Assembly (NCBI GenBank): GCA_937927445.1
Contig: CALAOB010000137.1
Location: forward strand, 1 to 41,667
Reading direction: 5' to 3'
DNA length: 41,667 nt
Origin: an uncultured Oribacterium sp.
GTDB taxonomy: Bacteria > Bacillota > Clostridia > Lachnospirales > Lachnospiraceae
The position numbers and the translations under genes are program-made. This document shows, piece by piece, positions 1-7,931 of the stretch. Numbering within the stretch: the first letter of the stretch is position 1; each line of letters begins with the position of its first letter. Under the pieces are notes generated by a model. The model worked only from the letters and a program-made list of their open reading frames with translations. It had not been told where the DNA came from and searched no databases.

Positions 1-1067
1 GCACTCTTCTGCGGCGATGCCTTCCGTCTCCGGCGTCCGCCCTGCTGCTCGAGACCGGCGATGCGATCGGCCAGCCAGGCGATGCGACCGAGGCGCTTCT
101 CCGCGCCACGCATCTCGGCTTCCGACGGCAGTCCGCTCCGGAAGGTCTCCTGGAGACGCCGCAGCTCACGCTGCAGCTGCTGTGCCCTCTGCTCTCCGCT
201 CAACTCATCGAAGGACGCGCCGAAGTAGCGCCGCTCCTGCTCCAGCAGCCGCGTCACGCTCTCGCTGCGGGCTGCGCACAGTCGGTCATATTCCATCCGG
301 TCCCGGATCGCGTCCTGCTGCTGGCTCTGCTGGACCAGTCGCCGGTTCGTACTCTCCAGCACCGACTGCAGGCGCTGCTTCGTTTCGCGCGCCTGGTGGA
401 GCGCAGCCGCGCCCTCAACCGCCTTCTGCTCTTCCGCCTCGCGACCGGCACAGCCGGTCTTCAGCTCCTCGAGCTCGAGCCGCTTTTTAAAGATCGCGCC
501 GGTCCGCCGCGCCGGTGAGAGTGCATTGATCTCATCCTTCAGCTGCTCGATGACCTCAGCGTAGCGGTTCATGTCCTCCGGATCCTCCGAGACATTGCCG
601 ATGCGTGCGTTGATCTCCGAGGTCACGCCGGTTTCGAGCGCCTGCTGTCCGATGAAGCAGGTGCGCCGGAAGGAGGTCTCATCGATGCGGAAGAGCTCCT
701 CCCCGATGCGCTCACTGTAGTCCTTCGACGGCAGATTCGTCTCCGCATCGTAGAGCACGAACTGGTCCTGCCCCTTCCGCTCACCGAAATGCCGCGTGAT
801 GCGGTAGCACTTTCCGTTTTCGAGCGCGAAGCTGAGCGAGCCGCCGAAGCTGCCGCCCTGCCACGGGCGGTATTTCTTCCGCTCATTGTCGCTGTCCTGC
901 GCCTTCCGCTCACCGGACAGTCCGTAGAACATGACCCGGATAAAGGCCGCCAGCGTCGACTTCCCGAAGCCGTTCTCCCGGAGGAAGACATTGAGCCCGT
1001 CCTGGAAATCCAGCGACAGCGCGTGCAGCTTTCCGAAATTTTCGATTTGACAGTTCAGTAATCTCAT
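1..1067 (-). CDS. yhaN: YhaN-like AAA/SMC-type ATPase, 3' end beyond window
   Basis: Open from an ATG at 1067 to the left edge with no stop, so about 355 N-terminal residues are visible. The start reads MRLLNCQIENFGKLHALSLDF, followed by a P-loop ENGFGKST at residues 31-38 (Lys36), then GGS-rich strands and long Glu/Arg/Gln-rich coiled coil from about residue 150. This matches RecF/SbcC/YhaN-type ATPases that work with an SbcD-like nuclease in DNA end processing. The first Gly of the usual GxxxxGK[ST] loop is Arg (RENGFGKST). The start is supported by AAGGA about 8 nt upstream. The partner nuclease lies just upstream on the same strand, 120 nt away, with a repeat element in between. The family call is firm; the exact substrate is unknown. 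Confidence 0.85.
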   Translation of the reverse strand, partial: MRLLNCQIENFGKLHALSLDFQDGLNVFLRENGFGKSTLAAFIRVMFYGLSGERKAQDSDNERKKYRPWQGGSFGGSLSFALENGKCYRITRHFGERKGQDQFVLYDAETNLPSKDYSERIGEELFRIDETSFRRTCFIGQQALETGVTSEINARIGNVSEDPEDMNRYAEVIEQLKDEINALSPARRTGAIFKKRLELEELKTGCAGREAEEQKAVEGAAALHQARETKQRLQSVLESTNRRLVQQSQQQDAIRDRMEYDRLCAARSESVTRLLEQERRYFGASFDELSGEQRAQQLQRELRRLQETFRSGLPSEAEMRGAEKRLGRIAWLADRIAGLEQQGGRRRRKASPQKS

Positions 1068-1110
1068 CTACCAATCCTTCGATTCTTACTTTTCAAGAAA
1101 AAATTCACTC

Positions 1111-1187
1111 CAGGTGCCGCTAAGGGGACCCGGCCTGATTTCTCACGTTCTCTACGTATAGCCTCCGCGACCCCATCAGAACTGTTA
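1111..1187 (-). repeat. Dispersed intergenic repeat, ATACG-type block, between yhaO and yhaN
   Basis: The minus strand carries TATACGTAGAG, then CGTGAGAAATC and further on CCCCTTAG, matching the block at 41580-41620 and the right arm of the 12142-12370 palindrome. It fills the gap between the yhaO stop (1188) and the yhaN start, abutting the stop codon. It also shares GTAACAGTTC with the palindrome at 11424-11474. It may be a 3' processing or termination structure within the operon, or an inserted mobile repeat. Confidence 0.6.
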
Positions 1188-2378
1188 CTACAGCTCTTCA
1201 CCCCGCAGCAGCCGAAGCCCCGCCTCGATCACGGCGGCCTGCGTCTCTTCATCAAGCGTCGTATCCTCCTCGACCGAGTGGACGAAGGCGCCCTTCAGTG
1301 ATTTATCATGCTGATACATCGACGGGTCGATGAAACGCCGCGTCTCATCCACGACCCGAAGGAAGTAAAACATCGGTGCCAGCTGCGTGCGGATAAAGTC
1401 GAGGTTCAGCTCGGCATCCATCGAAAGCGCGCCGCGAAGCTCCAGCTTCACAAGGTCCTGCGGACGCATGCGCACCCCGGCCCCCGCCTGAAGGATCGCT
1501 TCGACGTGCTCCGCCGGGATCTCCGCGATCACCGGATCCGCACTCGGTGTGCCGGAAAGCAGCGACAGCAGGGCACGCGCACGCCGCACGATCGCCATCG
1601 ACGAGTCGAGCCCCTGTACCTCCAGCGGCACCGTCCAGAGATGCCGCTGACTGATATCCACGAGATGACGCCGGAGCTGATGCGTCGCCTCATCGACGTC
1701 GAGCAGGACGAAGCCATGCTGCGTACACTCATCGAAGCCACGTCCCTCGAGACAGCCCGGATAGCACCAGCTTCCGCGCCCGTCGAAGCTTCCCTCCTGG
1801 TACTGATGCACATGTCCGAGCGCCAGATAATCGATGCCCTGATGCGCATAATCCGCGAGGCGGATCGTCTCGGTCGAGCTGCTGGCCTGCGCTGTGCTCT
1901 CGCTGATCTGCCCATGGAGGAGGACAATGTTTACATCGGCCTCCTCGAGCCGCAGGGTCTTCGCCGCCAGCTCGTTCAGGGTGCCGGATTCCGTAAACTC
2001 ACGACCCGCGATCACGAGCTGATCCGACAGACGGTACTTCCGCCAGGTATCCTGGAAGGTATAAAGATTCTCCGGCAGCTGCTCCGCCTGGTTCAGGAAG
2101 CTGTCCGTGTCATGATTTCCTTTTAAATAGAAAAATGCGATGTCCGGGTGGGTACGTACGCTCTCGAGGACCGCATGTGCCGTCGTCCGGCTCACGGCCG
2201 GCCGGTCGAAGAGGTCGCCGGCGATGAGGATCGCGCGCACCTGGTGCTGCTCTGCGTACGCGACGAGTCGGAGCCAGGAACCGATCAGCTCCTGCCGCCG
2301 CTCCCGGGCGGCCGCATCCCCGAGATGCGTACTCATCCGGCTGTCGAGATGCAGGTCTGCACAGTGAATCAGTTTCAT
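1188..2378 (-). CDS. yhaO: YhaO/SbcD-like metallophosphoesterase (DNA exonuclease subunit)
   Basis: 396 residues. Calcineurin-type phosphoesterase motifs appear in order: DLHLD (residues 8-12), GDLFDR (54-59), GNHD (87-90), LHGQ (154-157) and GHVH (188-191), which together build a two-metal site as in SbcD/Mre11. The C-terminal third is a less conserved capping domain. The start at 2378 is preferred over an ATG 39 nt upstream because AGGAG sits 8 nt before it. The product probably pairs with the YhaN-like ATPase encoded next on the same strand to form an SbcCD-like nuclease complex acting on DNA ends. Both genes are likely transcribed from the promoter at 2430-2458. Confidence 0.88.
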   Translation of the reverse strand: MKLIHCADLHLDSRMSTHLGDAAARERRQELIGSWLRLVAYAEQHQVRAILIAGDLFDRPAVSRTTAHAVLESVRTHPDIAFFYLKGNHDTDSFLNQAEQLPENLYTFQDTWRKYRLSDQLVIAGREFTESGTLNELAAKTLRLEEADVNIVLLHGQISESTAQASSSTETIRLADYAHQGIDYLALGHVHQYQEGSFDGRGSWCYPGCLEGRGFDECTQHGFVLLDVDEATHQLRRHLVDISQRHLWTVPLEVQGLDSSMAIVRRARALLSLLSGTPSADPVIAEIPAEHVEAILQAGAGVRMRPQDLVKLELRGALSMDAELNLDFIRTQLAPMFYFLRVVDETRRFIDPSMYQHDKSLKGAFVHSVEEDTTLDEETQAAVIEAGLRLLRGEEL

Positions 2379-2429
2379 AAAAAAACTCCTCTGAAAAGAG
2401 AATAATCCGTCAAACAAATGTACGTGACT

Positions 2430-2458
2430 ATTCTAGCATTTCAGAGGAGTGAACTCAA
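2430..2458 (-). promoter_or_regulatory. Predicted promoter of yhaO
   Basis: Minus-strand -35 TTGAGT (2453-2458), 17-nt spacer, and -10 TAGAAT (2430-2435) preceded by TGC (extended -10). The same TGCTAGAAT box recurs upstream of the YesL gene and the gene at 11513. Confidence 0.6.
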
Positions 2459-2477
2459 TCAGTATTCTACGTTTCAT

Positions 2478-2557
2478 CCGGGGGCCCGGAGAGGCGGCAA
2501 CGGAGGCACAGTACTCCGAGACCGGAAGAATCTAAAATCCTGCTCGCAGGAAGTATG
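2478..2557 (+). repeat. Dispersed intergenic repeat, CACAGTA-type block, 3' of the LtrA-family gene
   Basis: Contains a GC palindrome (CCGGGGGCCCGG), then CGGAG-(G)CACAGTA-CTCCG, a small hairpin with CACAGTA in the loop. Positions 2496-2535 match 37777-37816 at 36 of 40 bases. Positions 2507-2555 match the left arm of the large palindrome (12169-12217) at 39 of 49 without gaps. It ends about 35 nt from the stop of the LtrA-family gene. Neither transposase nor coding sequence is visible. Confidence 0.7.
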
Positions 2558-2590
2558 CATCGTCCAGGCTGTCCCATCGGAATGTTAATT

Positions 2591-4036
2591 TTACGAGATG
2601 TAACCGCCGACCTTCATCTTGCGAAGGCTGCTGTGGTGAACATGCAGCAGGAGGCCGAAGATGCCGTACACGAAGACGAGGGTGATAAAGGCACCCACCA
2701 GCTGATTATGTCCGGCAAGCAGCATCAGACAGAGATACGCCACCAGGATCGAGAGGACGTAACCGATAAACTTAAAGCGGTTCGTCCGAAGGTGCTCCTT
2801 CGCATAGCGTTCGGTCGCCAGCAGGCACAGATAGTAGACGAGCAGCATACTGGTCATCCACATGGTCTTCGGAAGGAGCGGCACCAGCGGGCGCGCGAGG
2901 AGCTCGAGCGCGATGGTCGTCGAGTTGATCGCGAGGATCATGACGACGTGGATCGCGAGGAAGCCGAGGCCCGAGGTCTTCCGGTGGTGGTCGAGGACAT
3001 TGTCATTAAAGAAGCCGTAGCTCAGGAACATGCCGATGACGATCAGGAAGGAAATGATGTTCAGGAGCACATTCTTACCCGTCTCGAAGAAGCTGGCGAT
3101 GCCGATGATCATCTCACCGAAGGTCAGGATCACGAGCAGCAGATTCCGCTCGGCGAGGTGCGGGAAGTCGCACGGTCTCGCCTTGTAGGCACGGTGCTCG
3201 GTGGCCTTCGCGATATAGCCATAGATCAGCGCGAGCGGCGACAGTACGAGTCCGGTCATTTCATGCACCGGGATGGACACGAGGATGATGCCACACTCGA
3301 TAAGGTGATGCGTGACATTCGTCCTGAGGATCTTCCGGTCGATGTCATCGAGATGCGTGGAGAAGCGGAGCTTATCCCAGCTTCGGTACGCGAGGTTCAG
3401 CATGATCAGTGCCCAGGCGCCGTGGTAGCGGATGTAGTGCTCGAGCCAGTGATGGTTCGAGCCGCTCGCCATGTAGTACAGGAGGTACATATTAATGAAG
3501 ATACTGATGTAGTCCCGGAGCGCCTTCCGCCCATAACGGTTGAAAAACATCGTCGTGAACATCCAGACCTGCATGACCACCGCAGTCAGAAAAAGGAAGG
3601 TCTGAATCGCGCTCAGCGGCGGGAAGGAATGCTCATAGGCATGAAACAGTGCATTGATCGTACGGAGGCTGTACACGAAGATGAGGTCGAAGAAGAGTTC
3701 GACGTACTCGACCTTCTTCTCGACGATGCCGGCGACGGCCTCCTCGCTTTCATGATTCACGCGGGACCAGATGCGATAGAGCAGGGAGCTTTCGTCATTT
3801 ACATCCAGGCCGTCTGTTTCCTGCAGTGCTTCATTCTCTGCTTCGCCGACGACCTTATTAAAGTATTCGCGTCGGGCATGCTCCTGTTCGTCGATATCGT
3901 CGCCCGTGGTGCGGACGAAAAACTCAGACGGTCGACGAATCCGTCCGTCATCGATATTCTCTGTGCGTTCGCCATCGGTATCTACGCCCGGAAGGGATAC
4001 CACTTCCTCGTAGTTCTCATCGTAATGATCTGCCAT
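2591..4036 (-). CDS. LtrA-family (low temperature requirement A) multipass membrane protein
   Basis: 481 residues. An acidic, hydrophilic N-terminal stretch of about 105 residues precedes the LtrA-like signature VEYVELFFDLIFVYS (110-124). About ten hydrophobic helices follow, with a second family hallmark HLAERNLLLVILTFGEMI in the middle. LtrA proteins are integral membrane proteins of poorly defined function, named for a Listeria low-temperature phenotype. The start at 4036 is chosen because AGGAG lies 8 nt upstream; a longer reading from 4105 would run through the terminator region. The long charged N-terminus is unusual compared with short-tailed members as I recall them. It is a single-gene unit between the purC terminator and a repeat element. 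Confidence 0.85.
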   Translation of the reverse strand: MADHYDENYEEVVSLPGVDTDGERTENIDDGRIRRPSEFFVRTTGDDIDEQEHARREYFNKVVGEAENEALQETDGLDVNDESSLLYRIWSRVNHESEEAVAGIVEKKVEYVELFFDLIFVYSLRTINALFHAYEHSFPPLSAIQTFLFLTAVVMQVWMFTTMFFNRYGRKALRDYISIFINMYLLYYMASGSNHHWLEHYIRYHGAWALIMLNLAYRSWDKLRFSTHLDDIDRKILRTNVTHHLIECGIILVSIPVHEMTGLVLSPLALIYGYIAKATEHRAYKARPCDFPHLAERNLLLVILTFGEMIIGIASFFETGKNVLLNIISFLIVIGMFLSYGFFNDNVLDHHRKTSGLGFLAIHVVMILAINSTTIALELLARPLVPLLPKTMWMTSMLLVYYLCLLATERYAKEHLRTNRFKFIGYVLSILVAYLCLMLLAGHNQLVGAFITLVFVYGIFGLLLHVHHSSLRKMKVGGYIS

Positions 4037-4079
4037 GGTGGACTCTCCTTTGATTGTGCTCAATATAAAAAAATTATAC

Positions 4080-4112
4080 AAAAAAAGAGCGCCATGTACA
4101 TACACGGCGCCC
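4080..4112 (-). terminator. Intrinsic terminator downstream of purC
   Basis: On the minus strand GGGCGCC pairs with GGCGCTC around a 12-nt loop and is followed by seven T. A TATAAT box (4073-4078) directly after it may be the -10 of the LtrA-family gene; its -35 is weak. Confidence 0.75.
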
Positions 4113-4140
4113 GATGTTTTTGAATTTGTTCAAAACACAG

Positions 4141-4242
4141 AATCACAGGATCTGTTATAATCCGATGCTTTCTTCACAGATCAGTATAGTATACACTACG
4201 CGGATACTGAAAGGCCCGGAATCGCAGGACCTGTTATAATCC
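4141..4242. repeat. Pair of 23-nt direct repeats in the purC 3' region
   Basis: AATCACAGGATCTGTTATAA at 4141 recurs as AATCGCAGGACCTGTTATAA at 4220, both continuing with TCC (21 of 23 identical). The second copy abuts the purC stop codon. The unit looks like a small local duplication of the gene end; no function is visible. Confidence 0.6.
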
Positions 4243-5112
4243 TCAGATTTCCTTGCCGGTCAGCATAGTGTAAGCTTCCTTATAGAGGGCGATGGTCTTA
4301 TCAACGACCTCCTGCGGAAGGGTTGCGTTGTTGTCCGGATTTGCCTTCAGCCAGTTACGTACGAACTGCTTATCGAAGCTGGACTGTCCCTCACCCGGCT
4401 TGTACTGGTCGAGTCTCCAGAATCTGGAGCTGTCCGGTGTCAGAACCTCATCTGCGAGGAGCACGTTGCCGTTCTCATCGAGACCGAACTCGAACTTGGT
4501 ATCGGCGATGATGATGCCCTTCGAAAGCGCATAGTCTGCACACTTCTTATATACAGCGATCGTTGCATCCTTGATCTTCGTCGCGATCTCCTCGCCTCTG
4601 CCAGGGAATGCCTTCTCAAGAACCACGATGGACTGCTCGAAATTGATGTTCTCATCGTGATCGCCGATCTCTGCCTTCGTCGACGGAGTGTAAAGCGGCT
4701 CAGGAAGCTTCGCGCACTCAACGAGACCCTCCGGGAGCTTCATGCCACAGATGGTGCCGTCCTTCTTGTAGTTCTCCCATCCGGAACCGGTGATGTAGCC
4801 ACGCACGATGCACTCGATCGGGATCATCTCGAGCTTCTTGCACAGTGTCGCTCTGCCCTCAAACTCCGGCTGCTGGAAAAACTCCGGCATATCCTTGTTC
4901 TCAACAGAAATCAGATCGTTCGGGATTACATCCTTCGTAAGGTCAAACCAGAACTTCGACATCTGGGTCAGCACCTTACCCTTCTCTGTGATCTGGTTGT
5001 GCAGGATCACATCAAATGCGGAAATACGGTCGGTTGCGACCATGATGAGCTTGTCACCGAGATCATAGATCTCACGAACCTTGCCTTCCTTCACTGGCTT
5101 AAAATCTGTCAT
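4243..5112 (-). CDS. purC: Phosphoribosylaminoimidazole-succinocarboxamide synthase (SAICAR synthetase)
   Basis: 289 residues. Joins CAIR and aspartate using ATP in purine biosynthesis, in the cytosol. Diagnostic segments are KVREIYDLGDKLIMVATDRISAF near the N-terminus (nucleotide-binding Gly-rich strand), CIVRGYITGSGW (about 103-114), DTKFEFGLDENG and LTPDSSRFW. The length fits the longer (about 290 residue) PurC form rather than the 235-240 residue form. GGAGGG sits 8 nt before the ATG. It stands alone with its own promoter and terminator, away from other pur genes. No purine riboswitch was recognised in the short leader. Confidence 0.95.
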   Translation of the reverse strand: MTDFKPVKEGKVREIYDLGDKLIMVATDRISAFDVILHNQITEKGKVLTQMSKFWFDLTKDVIPNDLISVENKDMPEFFQQPEFEGRATLCKKLEMIPIECIVRGYITGSGWENYKKDGTICGMKLPEGLVECAKLPEPLYTPSTKAEIGDHDENINFEQSIVVLEKAFPGRGEEIATKIKDATIAVYKKCADYALSKGIIIADTKFEFGLDENGNVLLADEVLTPDSSRFWRLDQYKPGEGQSSFDKQFVRNWLKANPDNNATLPQEVVDKTIALYKEAYTMLTGKEI

Positions 5113-5164
5113 CTTTACCCTCCATATGAAATTGAACGTAGTAAATCATTAACCACCGCATTTT

Positions 5165-5192
5165 AGTATAATGAAATTTTCACAAAGCACAA
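5165..5192 (-). promoter_or_regulatory. Predicted purC promoter
   Basis: Minus-strand -35 TTGTGC (5187-5192), 16-nt spacer, -10 TATACT (5165-5170). It gives a leader of about 45 nt. Divergent from the lrgA promoter. Confidence 0.5.
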
Positions 5193-5264
5193 TAGGGGAA
5201 ATGCACAGAATCACATACTTTTATATGCATGGGCTATGGCAGTGTCCGGATAATAAATTAACGC

Positions 5265-5292
5265 TTTACAGCATAAGTCACAGGCGTATAAT
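5265..5292 (+). promoter_or_regulatory. Predicted lrgAB promoter
   Basis: -35 TTTACA (5265-5270), 16-nt spacer, -10 TATAAT (5287-5292), leading to a leader of about 40 nt before lrgA. Confidence 0.65.
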
Positions 5293-5340
5293 GGAGACCA
5301 TTGCGTGCATTGATGGACTTTATAAAAGAAAAGAGGATCT

Positions 5341-5916
5341 ATGAAATACGTAAAAGAAATCATGTGGATCATCGCGTTCACCTTTCTCGGTGAACTGCTG
5401 AACACGCTCCTGCCGCTTCCGGTTCCGGCGGGTGTGTATGGGATGATTCTGCTGCTCGTCGCACTGGTGACCGGGATTGTGAAGCTTCCGGAGGTTGAGG
5501 GTGCAGGTAATTTCCTGCTTGACACCATGACCATGATGTTCATTCCGGCCGCGGTCGGCATCATGAGTGCCATCGATATCCTGCTCCCGGTGCTCCTGCC
5601 GTACCTCGTGATCATCGTCGTGTCGACGGTGCTCGTCATGGTCGTCACCGGCCTGACCGCCACCGCAATTCTTCGTCGCAGCGAGTCGAAGGAAGATCAG
5701 GATGCAGAGGCCGCGGAGCTTTCCCTCGAGCCGCATGAGACCTTCGGCCTCGGCCGCCGCGCGCTGAGTCCGAACGGTGAGATCGATGGTGCGAACGGCT
5801 ACCGTGAGATTCTGCGTGAGAAAGAAGCACAGAGCCACGCGCCGCAGTCGGAGGCCAATGCTTCCGACTGTACACAGATGGCTTCCGCGGAAGCGGATCG
5901 AAAGGAGGAGGCATGA
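5341..5916 (+). CDS. lrgA: CidA/LrgA-family holin-like membrane protein
   Basis: 191 residues. Four hydrophobic helices occupy about residues 5-110, with the family segments LLPLPVPAGVYGMILLL and MMFIPAAVGIM. These proteins are small holin-like membrane proteins that act with LrgB in autolysis control or in pyruvate/overflow-metabolite transport. The last 75 or so residues form a hydrophilic Glu/Ala/Ser-rich tail that the usual 120-150 residue members lack. It overlaps lrgB by 4 nt (ATGA), so the two are translationally coupled. The ribosome binding site is GAGGA close to the ATG. Confidence 0.88.
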   Translation: MKYVKEIMWIIAFTFLGELLNTLLPLPVPAGVYGMILLLVALVTGIVKLPEVEGAGNFLLDTMTMMFIPAAVGIMSAIDILLPVLLPYLVIIVVSTVLVMVVTGLTATAILRRSESKEDQDAEAAELSLEPHETFGLGRRALSPNGEIDGANGYREILREKEAQSHAPQSEANASDCTQMASAEADRKEEA

Positions 5917-6608
5917 TGAAGGAAGCACTGCTCAGCTCGAGCTATTTCGGTTTAATCTTAAGTATCTTCTTATTTCTGCTGGCTGTCCGACTGAAGGCAA
6001 AGTTCCGTGTCGCCATCCTGAATCCGCTGCTGGTGTCGACGATCATGGTGATTGCAGTGCTGATGGTCTTCCAGATTCCATATGAGGATTACAAGGCGAG
6101 TGCGAATCTGCTCAACTACCTGTTGACACCCGCGACGGTCTGCCTCGCGATTCCGATGTATAAACAGCTTCGGCTGCTGAAGGATAATCTGGTCGCCGTA
6201 CTGGCGGCGATTACCGCCGGCACACTCTGCTCGATTCTCAGCATTCTCCTCATGGGAAAGCTGTTCGGACTGACCGCGGAGCACATCGCCACGCTGCTGC
6301 CGAAGTCGATCACGACGGCGATCGGCATGGGTGTGTCCGAGGAGGCGGGTGGTATCGTCACACTGACGGTGGCGGCGATCATCATCACGGGAATCCTCGG
6401 CAATATGATCGCGGAGCTGGTGTTCCATCTTTTCCATATCGATCATCCGATTGCGCGGGGACTCGCACTCGGCACCTCGGCGCATGCGGTGGGTACCGCG
6501 AAGGCGCTGGAGCTCGGTGAAATCGAGGGCGCCATGGGGTCCATCAGTATCTGTGTGGCGGGGATTCTCACCGTGGTGCTGGTGCCGCTCGTGATGCGCT
6601 TCGCCTAA
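5913..6608 (+). CDS. lrgB: LrgB-family membrane protein
   Basis: 231 residues, about six to seven membrane helices. Conserved segments include LLTPATVCLAIPMYKQ, LLPKSITTAIGMGVSEEAGG and ALGTSAHAVGTAKALELGEIEGAMG, hallmarks of LrgB/CidB/YohK. It works with the preceding LrgA-type protein. Start ATG at 5913 (a second ATG follows at 5916) with GGAGG upstream, overlapping the lrgA stop. The operon ends in the bidirectional terminator at 6611-6644. Confidence 0.92.
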   Translation: MMKEALLSSSYFGLILSIFLFLLAVRLKAKFRVAILNPLLVSTIMVIAVLMVFQIPYEDYKASANLLNYLLTPATVCLAIPMYKQLRLLKDNLVAVLAAITAGTLCSILSILLMGKLFGLTAEHIATLLPKSITTAIGMGVSEEAGGIVTLTVAAIIITGILGNMIAELVFHLFHIDHPIARGLALGTSAHAVGTAKALELGEIEGAMGSISICVAGILTVVLVPLVMRFA

Positions 6609-6610
6609 TA

Positions 6611-6644
6611 AAAAAACTCTCTACCTTACGGTAGAGAGTTTTTT
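6611..6644. terminator. Bidirectional intrinsic terminator (lrgB / PfkB kinase)
   Basis: Perfect 15-bp stem, AAAAAACTCTCTACC paired with its complement around a TTAC loop, T-rich on both strands. It serves the convergent lrgAB and sugar kinase genes. Confidence 0.92.
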
Positions 6645-6660
6645 AGTTCAAAGTCAGGAA

Positions 6661-7758
6661 TTAACGCTGTACACGTGCGCCTGCGCCGCCCATGATGGCT
6701 TCTACTTCCTTCTTGGTGGCCATGGTGGTATCACCAGGAGTAGTCATCGCGAGTGCGCCGTGCGCTGCACCGTAGTTTACAGCCTTCTCAGCATCACCGG
6801 TGGTCATGAGGCCATATACGAGGCCGGATGCGAAAGAGTCACCGCCGCCGACACGGTCCATGATCTCGAGGCCCTTGTAATCCGCTGCCTTGTAGATCTC
6901 GCCGTCTGCCCAGCAGAGTGCGGACCAGTCGTTTACGGTTGCTGTGTGAACGGTACGAAGGGTGGTTGCTACTGCCTTGAAGTTCGGGTAGGTCTTAACC
7001 GCTTCGTTGATCATCTTCTTGTAGCCGTCGATGTTGAGCTCCTTGAGAGACTCGTCCTGGCCCTCGATCTGGAAGCCGAGGCAGGCGGTGAAGTCTTCCT
7101 CGTTACCGATCATAACGTCAACGTACTGAGCGATCTCCTTGTTAACCTCCTGCGCCTTTGCCTGGCCGCCGATTGCGGACCACATGGAAGGACGGTAGTT
7201 GAGGTCATAGGAAACGATGGTGCCATACTTCTTCGCAGCCTTGATCGCAGCGATTGCGGTCTCGGAAGCCTGCTCTGAAAGAGCTGCATAGATTCCGCCG
7301 GTGTGGAGCCAGCGAACGCCGAGCTCACCGAAGATGTAATCGAAATCGAAGTCAGCCGGTGTAGCCTTGGAAATCGCAGTGTTTGCACGGTCGGAGCAGC
7401 CCTTTGCACCACGGATGCCGAAGCCTCTCTCAGTGAAGTTCAGTCCGTTTCTGCATACACGGCCGATTCCGTCGGTGTCCATCCACTTTACGAGGGATGT
7501 ATCAACACCACCCTGCATCATGAAGTCCTCAACCAGGTGGCCGACCTCATTGTCTGCAAGTGCAGTAAGAACAGCGGTCTTTAAACCGAAGCACTTACGA
7601 AGTCCGCGGATAACGTTGTACTCTCCGCCGCCTTCCCATGCACGGAAGGATCTGGCAGTTCTGATTCTGCCCTCACCCGGATCCAGACGAAGCATTACTT
7701 CACCCAGAGAAACCGCATCAAATGCACACTCATTTGCTGGTCTTAAATTTAAATCCAT
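6661..7758 (-). CDS. PfkB-family carbohydrate kinase, probably 2-keto-3-deoxygluconate kinase-like
   Basis: 365 residues. Ribokinase/PfkB fold: N-terminal SLGEVMLRLDPGEG, the substrate-side GGGEYNVIRGL (43-53), and the C-terminal catalytic GGGDSFASG with Asp307 as the likely base (usual form GAGD). The N-terminal pattern resembles KdgK, which phosphorylates 2-keto-3-deoxygluconate, but substrate cannot be fixed from sequence. Start 7758 has GGAGG 6 nt upstream; an in-frame ATG at 7770 overlaps that site. Its promoter carries a cre-like operator, in keeping with catabolite repression. No other uronate-pathway gene is adjacent. Confidence 0.85.
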   Translation of the reverse strand: MDLNLRPANECAFDAVSLGEVMLRLDPGEGRIRTARSFRAWEGGGEYNVIRGLRKCFGLKTAVLTALADNEVGHLVEDFMMQGGVDTSLVKWMDTDGIGRVCRNGLNFTERGFGIRGAKGCSDRANTAISKATPADFDFDYIFGELGVRWLHTGGIYAALSEQASETAIAAIKAAKKYGTIVSYDLNYRPSMWSAIGGQAKAQEVNKEIAQYVDVMIGNEEDFTACLGFQIEGQDESLKELNIDGYKKMINEAVKTYPNFKAVATTLRTVHTATVNDWSALCWADGEIYKAADYKGLEIMDRVGGGDSFASGLVYGLMTTGDAEKAVNYGAAHGALAMTTPGDTTMATKKEVEAIMGGAGARVQR

Positions 7759-7814
7759 AACTTCCTCCATTTAAAACTGTCCGCACTATGCGGCCAGAAC
7801 CTAACTGGTTTACC

Positions 7815-7886
7815 TGTAAGCGCCGTACCACTTGTAAGCGTTTTCACAGTACTATCAGTATAGCACAGCCCCATTTGTGTCATCAA
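7815..7886 (-). promoter_or_regulatory. Sugar kinase promoter with cre (CcpA) site and second half-site
   Basis: Minus-strand -35 TTGATG (7881-7886), 18-nt spacer, -10 TATACT (7857-7862). Just downstream, 7833-7846 reads TGAAAACGCTTACA on the minus strand, a full match to the CcpA cre consensus, placed over the early transcript where binding would block transcription. TGTAAGCG recurs 18 nt away at 7815-7822, suggesting a second LacI/CcpA-type half-site. Confidence 0.72.
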
Positions 7887-7931
7887 GCCGTATTGTACTA
7901 AATTCAGAACTATTTTTGGAGACCCCGGACA

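Noticed and set aside
2555..4123. Long plus-strand ORF of 522 codons
   Set aside because: Antisense to the LtrA-family gene, which has clear family motifs and a ribosome site; the plus-strand product is a His/Asp/Glu/Arg-rich mix typical of antisense frames in GC-rich DNA.
5113..5340. Purine riboswitch upstream of purC
   Set aside because: The leader is only about 45 nt and no aptamer core was recognised.
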